51,073 bases of DNA from NCBI GenBank assembly GCA_035636095.1, contig DASPZU010000048.1, positions 1-51,073 on the forward strand, given 5' to 3'. The DNA is from Gp7-AA10 sp035636095. GTDB taxonomy: Bacteria > Acidobacteriota > Thermoanaerobaculia > Gp7-AA8. This document shows, piece by piece, positions 21,667-29,482 of the stretch; the stretch's first letter is position 1, and every line of letters begins with the position of its first letter. Made by a program: the position numbers and the translations under genes. Below the pieces are notes generated by a model that saw only the letters and a list, made by a program, of their open reading frames with translations, searched no databases and was not told the origin of the DNA.

Positions 21667-24540
21667 ATGCGCCAGGCGGCGGTCGCCATCATCTTCATTT
21701 CCTCACTGTTCGCTCCCCGGCTGCTTTGGGGGCAACAGGCCGAAAGCGGTGTTTTTCACCGCGGCGTGTCGGCGCGCGCCATCACGCCAAACAGCTCGTT
21801 CACCGTCGTTTTTCCGCTGACGGCGGTCGGCGCAACTTCGATTCAAGACTGCTACTACAACTGCTTTCTCACCGGCGGAGGAAACTGCAACTATTCCGGC
21901 ACCATCACGCTCGTCAAACCGGTCGCGGCTCCGTTCAAAGTGATCAATCTGCGAAAGGCGGCCGTGGGCGACTGCGGCGGAACAGCGGCCTCGCTGCCGA
22001 TCACTCTTCAGGCAGGCGAGTGGCTGCTGCAGGATTTCGTCTTTTCGCCAACCACGGCGGGATCGTTTCAGGATACCTACACCTACAACGTCACTCCTAC
22101 CGGATCGCCTACCGACCAATCGATCTGGGTGCTAGCCGGTTCCACTCCCGCAGTTGCGCCTCGAATCTCGTTTGGAGCGGTTCCTCCGACGATTCGTCCC
22201 GGACAGTCGGCCACGCTCTCCTGGACAACCAGCGGCGCGACTTCGGTGATCATCGACAACGGTGTGGGAGCACAGCCGCCGTCCGGCTCGGTGAGCGTCA
22301 CTCCGGCGACCACCACGACTTACACGCTCACGGCCATGAGCGGCAACGCTTCGTCGACCGCCCAGGCGACCGTCACCGTCGTCACCGCCCCCTCGCTGGT
22401 GATCTCCTCGCTCCCCCAGCCGATTCTGCAGACCCAAAACACCGGCGGCGGCACGACCACCTACACCGTATCCAACAACGGAGGGACAGCCACCACCGTC
22501 ACCGTTTTTCAGAGCGGAAGCTTCTTCTCACAGAATCCGACGCTGTTTACGCTGACGGCGGGGTCGAGTCAGGTCGTCACCGTCACCGCGAACGCGCTGC
22601 CAAGCGGAGTGTTCGATGGCGCCGCTCTCCTCAGCGCGACGAACGTTCCATCCCAGTTGCAGGTTCCGCTGAAGGTGTTTTCGGCGGCACCACCGGCCGG
22701 CGCCGTGACTGCTAGGCCGAGCGCGAATCGCGTCGACCTCTCGGGACAACTCGGTACGTCGCCGACCGGTTCGATCAGCTTTACGAACAATGGCAACGCT
22801 ACGCTTACCGGATTTCTGGTTGCTGACGTTCCGTGGCTGATTCCGCAGAGCGGCCTGCTCACCATCCCGGCCAGAACAACGTCAACCTTCACATTCACCG
22901 TCGATCGCACCAAGCGCACCGACGATTTTGGCTCCGCCGCGGGAAGTCTCTCCCTCTTTTTTTTGAACAGCGCATCCCCGAAGACCACGCCTCTCGACGC
23001 CACCCCTCCTCCGTCAGTTACGACGGTGACCATAGTCGATACCGTTCCGCCGTCGGTGACCACAGCTACGCCGCCCCCTCTGGCGGCAGGCGAGATCGCA
23101 CTCTTCATTCCGGGAGCCGGTCACGTGACGGGCTCGGTGGGCACGTTCATCTCCGACGTCTCGGTGCTCAATCCGCCTGGCAATCCGGTGATCAACGATA
23201 TTCGCTTCTTCTACTCAGCCATCGGCGGCGGCGCGGGAAGTCAGAAATCGACATCGCTGCCCGCCGTCGGGAACGCCAGCGTGGCCTTCGCGGACGTGGT
23301 GAAGAATGTTTTCGGCAATGACGGTCAGGTGGGCAGCCTCCAGATCCGCTCCGCCAGTGCGGACAAGCTGCAGGTCAGCACCAACATCTTCAACGTCAGC
23401 AATCCGGCCGGGACATACGGGACCGCCATTCCCACATTCCGCTCCGATCGGGCAGTGGCCGCAGGCGATCGGCTGGTGCTGACCGGAATTCGTCAGGATT
23501 CGGGAGCCCACACCAACTTCTTCATCCAGGAGACCGCCGGCGGGAGCGTGACGGTGCAGGCGGAATTCCTCAGCGCAGCCGGGGCAACGCTGGGGACGAG
23601 GGCGGACTCGGTCGGCCCCTTCGGGTTGTTGCAGGTCAACAACGCCGCGCCGCCGGGGACCATCTCTGCAATCTTCACCAACAGCAGCATGAGCAGCGGG
23701 AAGTTTCTGGCGTACGCCACGCCGGTCGACAACCTGAGCGGCGATAACTGGAGCGTGGTCGACTGGTCGCGCCAGTTTGGATACTCCGGCGGCGACGCCA
23801 TGGTCATTCCAGTGGCCGGTGTGCTGCAGGGTGCGAACAACACTTTCTTTCGGACCGATCTCGCCATCGCCAATACCAGTTCCGGGCAGGGCAGCGGAAC
23901 AATCCGATTTGTTTCGCGGACCGGCAGCATCAGCGATCGTCAGGTCACCCTCGGATCGCGCCAGTCCACGACCATCAGCGACGTGATCGGTACGCTGTTC
24001 GGGGCGCCTAACGGCAGCGTCGGATATCTGCTGTTCACACCAGTGACCGGCACATTCGTGGTCACCAGCCGCACTTACACCACCGTCGCCGGTCAGACGG
24101 CAACGTTCGGCACGGGTGTTCCGACGCTGGCGGCGAGCGCGGCGCTGAAGGCGGGCTCTCTGCGGCCGATCGGGCCCATCGACGACACCGCAACAGCGAC
24201 CGTGAGCGCCGGCACGCCTGCCACATTCCGAACGAACTTCGGTCTGCTCGAAACGACCGGCAACGCCGTGCACGTACGAGCGACGCTGCGGTTCAACTAT
24301 CCGGTCGGACAAAAACTCCAGGCCAGCGGCTCGGCATCGAAAGATTACTTCCTCACTCCGAATCAATTCATTCAACTGAACGGAATCGCCGCCGAAATCA
24401 TCGGCGCGGGCCGGGCCACCCTAGGCGACCTGCACGGACTGGAGCTGGACGTCCAGGTGATCGACGGGAATGGAGCGGTCGTGGTCTACACCTCATCGAC
24501 CGACAACGGAACGGGAGACTCGATCTTGCGGACGGAGTGA
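21667..24540 (+). CDS. Large secreted protein with immunoglobulin-like repeats
   Basis: 957 residues from the ATG behind AGGAGG. A signal peptide (RQAAVAIIFISSLFAPRLLWG) is followed by beta-rich domains. An N-terminal domain with several cysteines (DCYYNCFLTGGGNC) comes first, then an Ig-like unit (PPTIRPGQSATLSWTTSGATSV..) of the kind found in cell-surface proteins, then a second repeat region after residue 330, and two related modules in the C-terminal half (FIPGAGHVTGSVGTFISDVSVLN and VIPVAGVLQGANNTFFRTDLAI). No sorting signal is visible. A surface or extracellular structural role is likely; the ligand is unknown. Confidence 0.8.
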   Translation: MRQAAVAIIFISSLFAPRLLWGQQAESGVFHRGVSARAITPNSSFTVVFPLTAVGATSIQDCYYNCFLTGGGNCNYSGTITLVKPVAAPFKVINLRKAAVGDCGGTAASLPITLQAGEWLLQDFVFSPTTAGSFQDTYTYNVTPTGSPTDQSIWVLAGSTPAVAPRISFGAVPPTIRPGQSATLSWTTSGATSVIIDNGVGAQPPSGSVSVTPATTTTYTLTAMSGNASSTAQATVTVVTAPSLVISSLPQPILQTQNTGGGTTTYTVSNNGGTATTVTVFQSGSFFSQNPTLFTLTAGSSQVVTVTANALPSGVFDGAALLSATNVPSQLQVPLKVFSAAPPAGAVTARPSANRVDLSGQLGTSPTGSISFTNNGNATLTGFLVADVPWLIPQSGLLTIPARTTSTFTFTVDRTKRTDDFGSAAGSLSLFFLNSASPKTTPLDATPPPSVTTVTIVDTVPPSVTTATPPPLAAGEIALFIPGAGHVTGSVGTFISDVSVLNPPGNPVINDIRFFYSAIGGGAGSQKSTSLPAVGNASVAFADVVKNVFGNDGQVGSLQIRSASADKLQVSTNIFNVSNPAGTYGTAIPTFRSDRAVAAGDRLVLTGIRQDSGAHTNFFIQETAGGSVTVQAEFLSAAGATLGTRADSVGPFGLLQVNNAAPPGTISAIFTNSSMSSGKFLAYATPVDNLSGDNWSVVDWSRQFGYSGGDAMVIPVAGVLQGANNTFFRTDLAIANTSSGQGSGTIRFVSRTGSISDRQVTLGSRQSTTISDVIGTLFGAPNGSVGYLLFTPVTGTFVVTSRTYTTVAGQTATFGTGVPTLAASAALKAGSLRPIGPIDDTATATVSAGTPATFRTNFGLLETTGNAVHVRATLRFNYPVGQKLQASGSASKDYFLTPNQFIQLNGIAAEIIGAGRATLGDLHGLELDVQVIDGNGAVVVYTSSTDNGTGDSILRTE

Positions 24541-24565
24541 GGGATTGGTCGGGTAAAATCGCCGA

Positions 24566-24949
24566 ATGCCGAGACGAAAGAGAAGAGTAGTCAGTCCCGC
24601 AAATGCAGTCCGCTTAGTCGAATTTCTGATCGCTGAAGGCAAGCTGGCAGCCCATCAAATCGCGCAGTTTCTCCGTATTGCCGAGTTAGAAAAGCGCCTG
24701 AAAGCACTTCGAGGCGGCGGAGAAGTTCCGGTACCCCATGGGAGAGTGAAAAGCCGCGCCAGGGGCAAAAACAGGCCAAGGCGGGCCGTCTCCGCGGAAG
24801 TCGTCGCTACTCGCAAGATCCAAGGTCGATACATTGCCTATCTGCGCAAGTTCCCGAAAACTGCACGCGCCAAGTATCAGAAGATCGCGCGCACCAGGAG
24901 TCGCGAGGAAGCTATCGCGGCTATGAATAAGGCGCTCGCAAAGCTATGA
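24566..24949 (+). CDS. Small basic uncharacterised protein
   Basis: 127 residues, very rich in Lys, Arg and Ala. It starts MPRRKRRVVSPANAV, has a helical middle (LAAHQIAQFLRIAELEKRLKAL), a basic linker, and a C-terminal RYIAYLRKFPKTARAKYQKIARTRSREEAIAAMNKAL that looks like a nucleic-acid-binding helical tail. I do not know a function. It follows the large secreted protein by 25 bases and is convergent with the cysteine operon. Confidence 0.6.
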   Translation: MPRRKRRVVSPANAVRLVEFLIAEGKLAAHQIAQFLRIAELEKRLKALRGGGEVPVPHGRVKSRARGKNRPRRAVSAEVVATRKIQGRYIAYLRKFPKTARAKYQKIARTRSREEAIAAMNKALAKL

Positions 24950-24989
24950 GTCCAGCGCAGAAAATATCGGGGCCCCGGCGCGGCGGTGC

Positions 24990-26426
24990 CTAGTACGTCG
25001 GCTGGCTCGTGTCGATGCGTGCGACCCACTGCACAATTCCACCCTTGAGATTGTGGACGCGGCGGAATCCTGCGCCTTTGAGGAATTCGACCGCGCGCGC
25101 ACTGCGGCTGCCGCTCTTGCAATGCACGACGATCTCGCGCGCTGCATCGAGCTCACGCACCCGCCCCGGAAGCTCTCCCAGCGGAATGAGGATCGAGCCG
25201 GGAATTCGATTGATCTGATACTCGAGCGGCTCGCGCACATCGACGATCAGCAGCTCGTCCCCGCGGTCGAGTTTCTCCTTCAGTTCGTCCACTAACATGT
25301 CGGCGGCCGTCACGACCGGGGCTTCGTGGGCTGGCACACCACAAAACTCCTCGTAGTCGATCAACTCATGGATGGTCGGGTGCTCCCCGCAGATCGGGCA
25401 GGTCGGATCGCGACGCAGCTTCAGCTCGCGAAAGTGCATCCGCAGCGCGTCGAAGAGCAACAGTCTTCCCACCAACGTCTCTCCCGCGCCGAGGATCAGC
25501 TTGATCGCTTCGGTCGCCTGAATGGTGCCGATGATTCCCGGCAGAACCCCAAGCACTCCTCCCTCGGCGCAGCTCGGCACCAGCCCCGGCGGCGGCGGCT
25601 CAGCATACAGGCAGCGATAGCAAGGTGCGTCGGGCACCGCGAAAACGGACGCCTGTCCCTCGAAACGAAAGATGCTGCCATACACGTTGGGCTTCCGGAG
25701 GAGAACGCAGGCGTCATTGACGAGATAGCGCGTCGGGAAATTGTCCGTTCCGTCGACGATCACGTCGTAGTTCTGCAGAATCTCCAGAGCGTTCGAGGAG
25801 TTGAGCGCCGCCTCATATGTCTCGATGTGCACGCCGGGATTGATGCCGGCCAGTCTTTCCGCCGCCGATTCCAGCTTCGGCCGCCCAACGTCGGCAGTGC
25901 CGTGAAGGATCTGCCGCTGGAGATTGCTGAAGTCGACCACGTCGAAGTCGACCAGACCGATGGTCCCGACGCCAGCGGCCGCGAGATAGAGGGTCGCCGG
26001 CGAGCCGAGTCCGCCCGCCCCAATGCAGAGGACGCGAGCCGCCTTCAGCTTCCGCTGTCCTTCCAGTCCTACCTCCGGCATGATCAGGTGCCGGCTGTAG
26101 CGGCGGATTTCCTCGTTGGTCAGCGCGGGAAGTTCGGCCGCGACATCGACCGAGCCGCCCGCCACCGACGGGACGATCGCGATGGTGTCCTCCGGTTTCA
26201 GCACTGTTTCTTCCTTCTGCAGATAGCGGATGTCGGAGTCGTTCAAGTAGACGTTGACGAAGCTCCGCAGCTTGCCGTCCTCGCCGTAGAGATGGCTTCG
26301 CAGACGATCGTGCGCGCGCGTCAGATTCTCGAGCGCCTCGCCGACGGTTCGGCCCTCGACCTCGACGCTGGCGCTCTTATTCGTGTAAGGCCGCAGCGGT
26401 GTGGGAATCAAAATTGTGGTTGCCAT
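24990..26426 (-). CDS. Fusion of CysO/MoaD-like sulfur carrier, MoeB/ThiF adenylyltransferase and rhodanese
   Basis: 478 residues in three parts. Residues 1-91 are a ubiquitin-like sulfur carrier close to M. tuberculosis CysO (IPTPLRPYTNK..LRSFVNVYLNDSDIRYL..IVPSVAGG), with Gly90-Gly91 that would normally be the C terminus. Residues about 104-345 are an E1-like MoeB domain (RYSRHLIMPEVG, GAGGLGSPA, zinc pairs CYRC and CPIC). Residues about 370-478 are a rhodanese with Cys436 in HCKSGSRSA. The whole is CysO joined to MoeZ. The preferred ATG has a good AGAGGTGA site and overlaps the end of the JAMM gene by 50 bases. Because Gly-Gly is internal, thiocarboxylation would need cleavage (see findings). 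Confidence 0.85.
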   Translation of the reverse strand: MATTILIPTPLRPYTNKSASVEVEGRTVGEALENLTRAHDRLRSHLYGEDGKLRSFVNVYLNDSDIRYLQKEETVLKPEDTIAIVPSVAGGSVDVAAELPALTNEEIRRYSRHLIMPEVGLEGQRKLKAARVLCIGAGGLGSPATLYLAAAGVGTIGLVDFDVVDFSNLQRQILHGTADVGRPKLESAAERLAGINPGVHIETYEAALNSSNALEILQNYDVIVDGTDNFPTRYLVNDACVLLRKPNVYGSIFRFEGQASVFAVPDAPCYRCLYAEPPPPGLVPSCAEGGVLGVLPGIIGTIQATEAIKLILGAGETLVGRLLLFDALRMHFRELKLRRDPTCPICGEHPTIHELIDYEEFCGVPAHEAPVVTAADMLVDELKEKLDRGDELLIVDVREPLEYQINRIPGSILIPLGELPGRVRELDAAREIVVHCKSGSRSARAVEFLKGAGFRRVHNLKGGIVQWVARIDTSQPTY

Positions 26427-26835
26427 CAGGTTCACCTCTTCGAATCTCCACCGGCTCGAACCGGGAGCGGTCGTCACTCAACAGCCAGGCGGTCAACTCG
26501 CCGGTTTGTTGTGAATCGATGGAGAGGATCACGTAGATCAGATTGGGCCAGGCATGCTCCAGGTCGTATGCCGAAGGGCGGGCCGGGTGGTCAGGATGAG
26601 AATGATAGAAGCCGAGGAGCTCGAGCTGTTCTTGCGTCGCGAGCCTCTCGGCGTGCTGGAAATCCTGGGGGCGAATTCGGAAGCGTCGCTCCTTAGGCTC
26701 ATCGCTGCTGTTCGCGATCGCCAGCACCTGAGTGACCGACGCGTTCGTTCCAAGGAGTGCGCCACAACATTCGTATGGGTAAGACTCTCGCGCGAAGCGG
26801 GCAATCGACTCAGCGATCTCTTTCGGCAGAATCAT
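26377..26835 (-). CDS. JAMM/MPN+ metallopeptidase, Mec-like
   Basis: 152 residues with an intact JAMM centre: Glu22 in YECCG, H78-x-H80 in FYHSHPDHP, Ser88 and Asp91 (H-x7-S-x2-D spacing as in the family). In M. tuberculosis the homologous Mec removes cysteine from the CysO-cysteine adduct. Here it lies between the cysteine synthase and the carrier-E1 fusion. The start overlaps the cysM stop (ATGA) and the 3' end overlaps the fusion gene by 50 bases, so production of the three proteins is tightly linked. Confidence 0.88.
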   Translation of the reverse strand: MILPKEIAESIARFARESYPYECCGALLGTNASVTQVLAIANSSDEPKERRFRIRPQDFQHAERLATQEQLELLGFYHSHPDHPARPSAYDLEHAWPNLIYVILSIDSQQTGELTAWLLSDDRSRFEPVEIRRGEPDGNHNFDSHTAAALHE

Positions 26836-27740
26836 GATTCGTCCCAGAAACGCTCGGAGAGATATCGGAGCCCACCGTCGCAGAGGATCGTGACCACCAC
26901 TCCCACCGAGATCCGTGACGCGACGCGCCGAGCGGCGGCCACGTTTGCGCCGCTGGAGACTCCCACCAACACGCCGTCCTCCCGCGCCATCCGTCGCGCC
27001 GTTGCCTGCGCCTCCTCGGTCGAAATCGTGATCACTTCATCGACCAGCGACGGATCGTAGATTCCGGGAGTGGAGGCGGAAGCGAGATGCTTCAGTCCTT
27101 CCACGCCGTGCAACGGCGAGTCGGGTTGAACCGCAATCAGCCGCACGCGGCGATCGTGTTCGCGCAGACGCCGCCCCGTTCCGACGAGCGTGCCGCTGGT
27201 TCCGATTCCAGCCACAAAATGCGTGACGCGTCCTTCGGTCTGAGCGACGATCTCGGGTCCGGTGGTGTCATAGTGCGCGCGCCAATTCGCCGGATTGTTG
27301 TACTGGTCCGCGTAGAAGTAACGGGAAGGGTCGGCGGCCAGAATACGGCGCGCCTCGGCGACCGCCCCATCCGCCCCCTCCATAGGATCGGTGAACACCA
27401 ACTCCGCGCCGTAGACTTGCAGCAATTTCTTCCGTTCGGCGCTGGCGTTGGCGGGAATGCAGAGTCGCACCCGGTAGCCGCGGGTTGCGCCGATCATGGC
27501 ATACGCGATCCCGGTGTTCCCGGAAGTGGCATCGAGGATCGTCTTCCCATGACGGAGCTGGCCGCTCCGCTCTCCTTCATCGATGATGCGGGCAGCCGCC
27601 CGATCCTTGACAGAGCCGCTCGGGTTCGCCCACTCGGCCTTGCCGTAAAGCTCGACAGCTCCGGCGAGCCGGATCAGCGGAGTGTTTCCGATCAATCCAA
27701 GAATGGAGGGAGGTGAAGGAAGTGAAGTGGCTGTGATCAA
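26832..27740 (-). CDS. cysM: PLP-dependent cysteine synthase, CysM type
   Basis: 302 residues, fold-type II PLP enzyme. K45 in NPSGSVKDRAA forms the Schiff base, T72-SGNTG binds the substrate carboxylate, and GIGTSGTLVGTGR holds the cofactor phosphate. It has the ITHFVAGIGT-like and short C-terminal features of the mycobacterial CysM that uses O-phosphoserine and CysO thiocarboxylate. The neighbours (JAMM peptidase, CysO-MoeZ fusion) make that chemistry likely. The start is TTG, supported by AGGGGA five bases upstream. First gene of the operon. Confidence 0.85.
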   Translation of the reverse strand: MITATSLPSPPSILGLIGNTPLIRLAGAVELYGKAEWANPSGSVKDRAAARIIDEGERSGQLRHGKTILDATSGNTGIAYAMIGATRGYRVRLCIPANASAERKKLLQVYGAELVFTDPMEGADGAVAEARRILAADPSRYFYADQYNNPANWRAHYDTTGPEIVAQTEGRVTHFVAGIGTSGTLVGTGRRLREHDRRVRLIAVQPDSPLHGVEGLKHLASASTPGIYDPSLVDEVITISTEEAQATARRMAREDGVLVGVSSGANVAAARRVASRISVGVVVTILCDGGLRYLSERFWDES

Positions 27741-27751
27741 CGAGTCCCCTA

Positions 27752-27791
27752 AGAAAAAAACGACCCGCCTCGGAAGAACCGTTGCGGGTCG
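27752..27791 (-). terminator. Intrinsic terminator in the leader of the cysteine operon
   Basis: On the minus strand CGACCCGC pairs with GCGGGTCG over a 15-base loop and is followed by a run of seven T. It lies only 11 bases before the cysM start. It could be an attenuator of the operon. It could also be the original terminator of the tRNA-Pro transcript, which lay just upstream before the element at 27.9-36.1 kb was inserted. Confidence 0.65.
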
Positions 27792-27846
27792 AGAAATCAG
27801 ATTCGATAGCTGAGCGAAAAACTAAACGATCGGCAGTCTCCTACCC

Positions 27847-27862
27847 GCGCCGGTTCCGGCGC
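27847..27862. promoter_or_regulatory. Perfect 16-bp palindrome upstream of cysM
   Basis: GCGCCGGTTCCGGCGC is an exact palindrome about 107 bases before the cysM start, between the attachment site and the leader terminator. It could be an operator or an RNA hairpin. The remaining bases of this 296-base gap show nothing else I can name. Confidence 0.35.
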
Positions 27863-27919
27863 AAATACAGATACAAATGCGGGCAAGAGCGAAATCCATC
27901 GGCGAGAGCATACACCATC

Positions 27920-27950
27920 GCGTTTAGGCTGGTCGGGGCAAGTGGATTTG
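27920..27950 (-). mobile_element. Attachment site copy 1 (distal end of the tRNA-Pro island)
   Basis: A 31-bp sequence identical to 36052-36082. On the minus strand its first 21 bases are the T-arm, acceptor and CCA of the tRNA-Pro gene, so it is the duplicated tRNA 3' end left at the far edge of an integrated element. The next about 80 bases (27951 on) also resemble those after copy 2 at 28724. Confidence 0.85.
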
Positions 27951-28036
27951 TATTTCTACGCCCTTTGGTGGCTCAGTAAGTTACTGAAAACAAAATACCG
28001 CTAAAACTCGAAAAGCTCCAGTTTCACAGTTCCTAA

Positions 28037-28525
28037 CTACGTATTAGCTACGTGGCGAAGGCCGAAAATCGCGACGCCCGCCAGCACGAAAGCGAGTGCG
28101 ATTAACGCACTAGGAGGCAGAGCTGGGATCGATGCGCTGACGACGAGCGGCTGCGTGGAAACGAACTGAGGCGGGCCGCCTTCGTACACTTCATAGATTT
28201 CGTAAGTGTGCGTTCCGGTGGGCAGTGGTCCGAAGAGCGAGGACACAGCTACATCGAAAGGTGGAGGCCCGATCACACAGCCTCCAACCATCACCGTGGT
28301 TCGAACGACTGTTCCAGTTATCGTTGTCGAGGAGCTAGTCCCGCAACCAGCTGAACGTAGGACGTACGTTGCGCGAATTGTATCTGTGTCGGTCGGGTTC
28401 GTTGGTAAGAAGATAGCCGGGCCAATGATCTGCTGAGAACGTGCAGTCAGCGCGACGAACAAAAAACTGAAAGTGAGCAAGAGGTTTTTCTTTCGCCGCC
28501 AAGATGTTGAGGTGATTCTCACCAC
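28037..28525 (-). CDS. Secreted protein with IPTL-CTERM-like sorting tail
   Basis: 162 residues: basic N terminus and signal helix (NLLLTFSFLFVALTARS), a central domain of about 95 residues with one pair of cysteines (SAGCGTSSS..VGGCVIGPP), and a C-terminal tripartite signal: SIPALPPSALI, hydrophobic helix LAFVLAGVAIFGL, then RHVANT. This tail matches the layout of IPTL-CTERM sorting signals that are cut and anchored by a dedicated protease. No processing enzyme is in this window. The protein lies alone in the small sub-element of the island. Confidence 0.65.
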   Translation of the reverse strand: MVRITSTSWRRKKNLLLTFSFLFVALTARSQQIIGPAIFLPTNPTDTDTIRATYVLRSAGCGTSSSTTITGTVVRTTVMVGGCVIGPPPFDVAVSSLFGPLPTGTHTYEIYEVYEGGPPQFVSTQPLVVSASIPALPPSALIALAFVLAGVAIFGLRHVANT

Positions 28526-28723
28526 AACGTGCCATCATAATTCCAAACAAAAACGACGCGCTTTCGAACGTCGTCCGGTCGAGTTGGGGTTCCGGTTGAT
28601 AGCGAGTTGGCGAAGCTCCTTCGCGGGCCTTTTCGACGGCCCGCCCTCCAGCGCTGAAACTACGTATCAACTACGCGCAGGAAAAAAGGCAGAAACGATC
28701 GTTCTGCAAAGGCGAGAGTTGAA

Positions 28724-28746
28724 GCTGGTCGGGGCAAGTGGATTTG
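28724..28746 (-). mobile_element. Attachment site copy 2 (internal)
   Basis: 23 bp identical to the core of copies 1 and 3 (T-arm to CCA of tRNA-Pro, minus strand). It and copy 1 continue with the same TATTTCT and then related sequence including CAGTAAGTTAC for about 80 bases. This shows that two related elements entered the same tRNA site in succession. Confidence 0.85.
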
Positions 28747-29009
28747 TATTTCTCGCCCTCTCGCGTTTCCAGTAAGTTACACAAAATACGATACTCGAAA
28801 AACTCCCGAAGCACGACAAATCCGAGTTGAAGGTACAAATTGAGTACGCGAAGAGGAAATCCCGGGGCCCATGCTCGCAGTAATTGCGGCACTCAACATT
28901 TCTCCGAATTCCGCGGCGGTCGTACGCATTTCGTACACGGAAAGACCGAGATCTTGCGTTTGAGCCCACGTAGCTCGTCACCGTCACGAACGATCGTCGA
29001 TCCTTTCTC

Positions 29010-29057
29010 TCAGCTTCCGGAGCTGAAGATTCGCACGTTCGAATCCTGGACGTACCA
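29010..29057 (+). pseudogene. 3' half of a degraded tRNA-Arg(CCG)-like gene
   Basis: A perfect 5-bp anticodon stem TCAGC/GCTGA encloses the 7-base loop TTCCGGA (anticodon CCG). It is followed by a T-loop-like GTTCGAATCC and ends in ACCA, 48 bases in all, the length from position 27 to 76 of a tRNA. The T-stem pairs poorly and there is no D-arm or 5' acceptor strand, so it is not functional. Such half-tRNAs are typical integration scars. Confidence 0.45.
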
Positions 29058-29139
29058 ACGTCCAATCCTCCCTTCGGCAACGTGAGCGGCCTGAGAGATC
29101 GCCTAAATCCTAAGTTTCTAATTTTCTGGTGGACCTCAT

Positions 29140-29271
29140 TGGGACACGGATCGAACTTTTCCAGTCGAGGCCTTGATTTCCTCAGCTTCCGACTGGAAGC
29201 CAGAAGTGTGGACTCGTCTTCAGGATATCCTGGAGCCTGAAGTTGTCCAGGTCATGGAAGCCGCGGTGTAG
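29140..29271 (+). pseudogene. Short open frame resembling a protein C terminus
   Basis: From a TTG this frame gives 43 residues ending WKPEVWTRLQDILEPEVVQVMEAAV, which has the helical, balanced composition of a real protein end. No good start or ribosome site is visible; the frame stays open back to a stop at 29092. A strong terminator begins 24 bases after the stop. It may be the 3' remnant of a gene cut by an insertion, perhaps an earlier toxin cassette. Confidence 0.3.
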
Positions 29272-29294
29272 AACCAAACATAGAGACACGGACC

Positions 29295-29326
29295 AGAAAC
29301 CCGCCACCCGGCGGGTTTCTGCTTTT
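29295..29326 (+). terminator. Intrinsic terminator upstream of the RHS gene
   Basis: An 11-bp perfect stem (AGAAACCCGCC / GGCGGGTTTCT) with loop ACCC is followed by GCTTTT on the plus strand. It isolates the RHS gene, which starts 157 bases later, from upstream transcription. Confidence 0.8.
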
Positions 29327-29482
29327 AGGCCCGCCAATGTCCCCAATGTCACCTGACATCCACCCCTGACCTCGTCTCCTCCGCCCGCCGACTTTCGACG
29401 CGAGCGCCTGATCGAGCTCTGACATTTTTCCGCCACTCCATTCAACCGAGAGCGTATATTTCGCGGACAAGAGAGGTGGCCC

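Larger units (their letters stand above)
28526..29482. other. Gene-poor junction region of the island
   Basis: 957 bases without a convincing intact gene. It holds the second attachment-site copy, a degraded tRNA-Arg-like 3' half, a short open frame that reads like a protein C terminus, and a strong terminator, each listed separately. Together they look like the scar of earlier insertions. The two large frames on the minus strand here are antisense to the tRNA remnants and have no protein-like composition. Confidence 0.6.

Noticed and set aside
28950..29057. Intact tRNA-Arg gene
   Set aside because: The anticodon arm is perfect, but no D-arm or acceptor 5' strand fits the spacing and the T-stem does not pair, so only a remnant is listed.
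28667..29080. 137-residue open frame on the minus strand
   Set aside because: It is antisense to the degraded tRNA-Arg and attachment-site sequence, has an Arg/Ser/Cys-rich composition unlike a protein, and no ribosome site.
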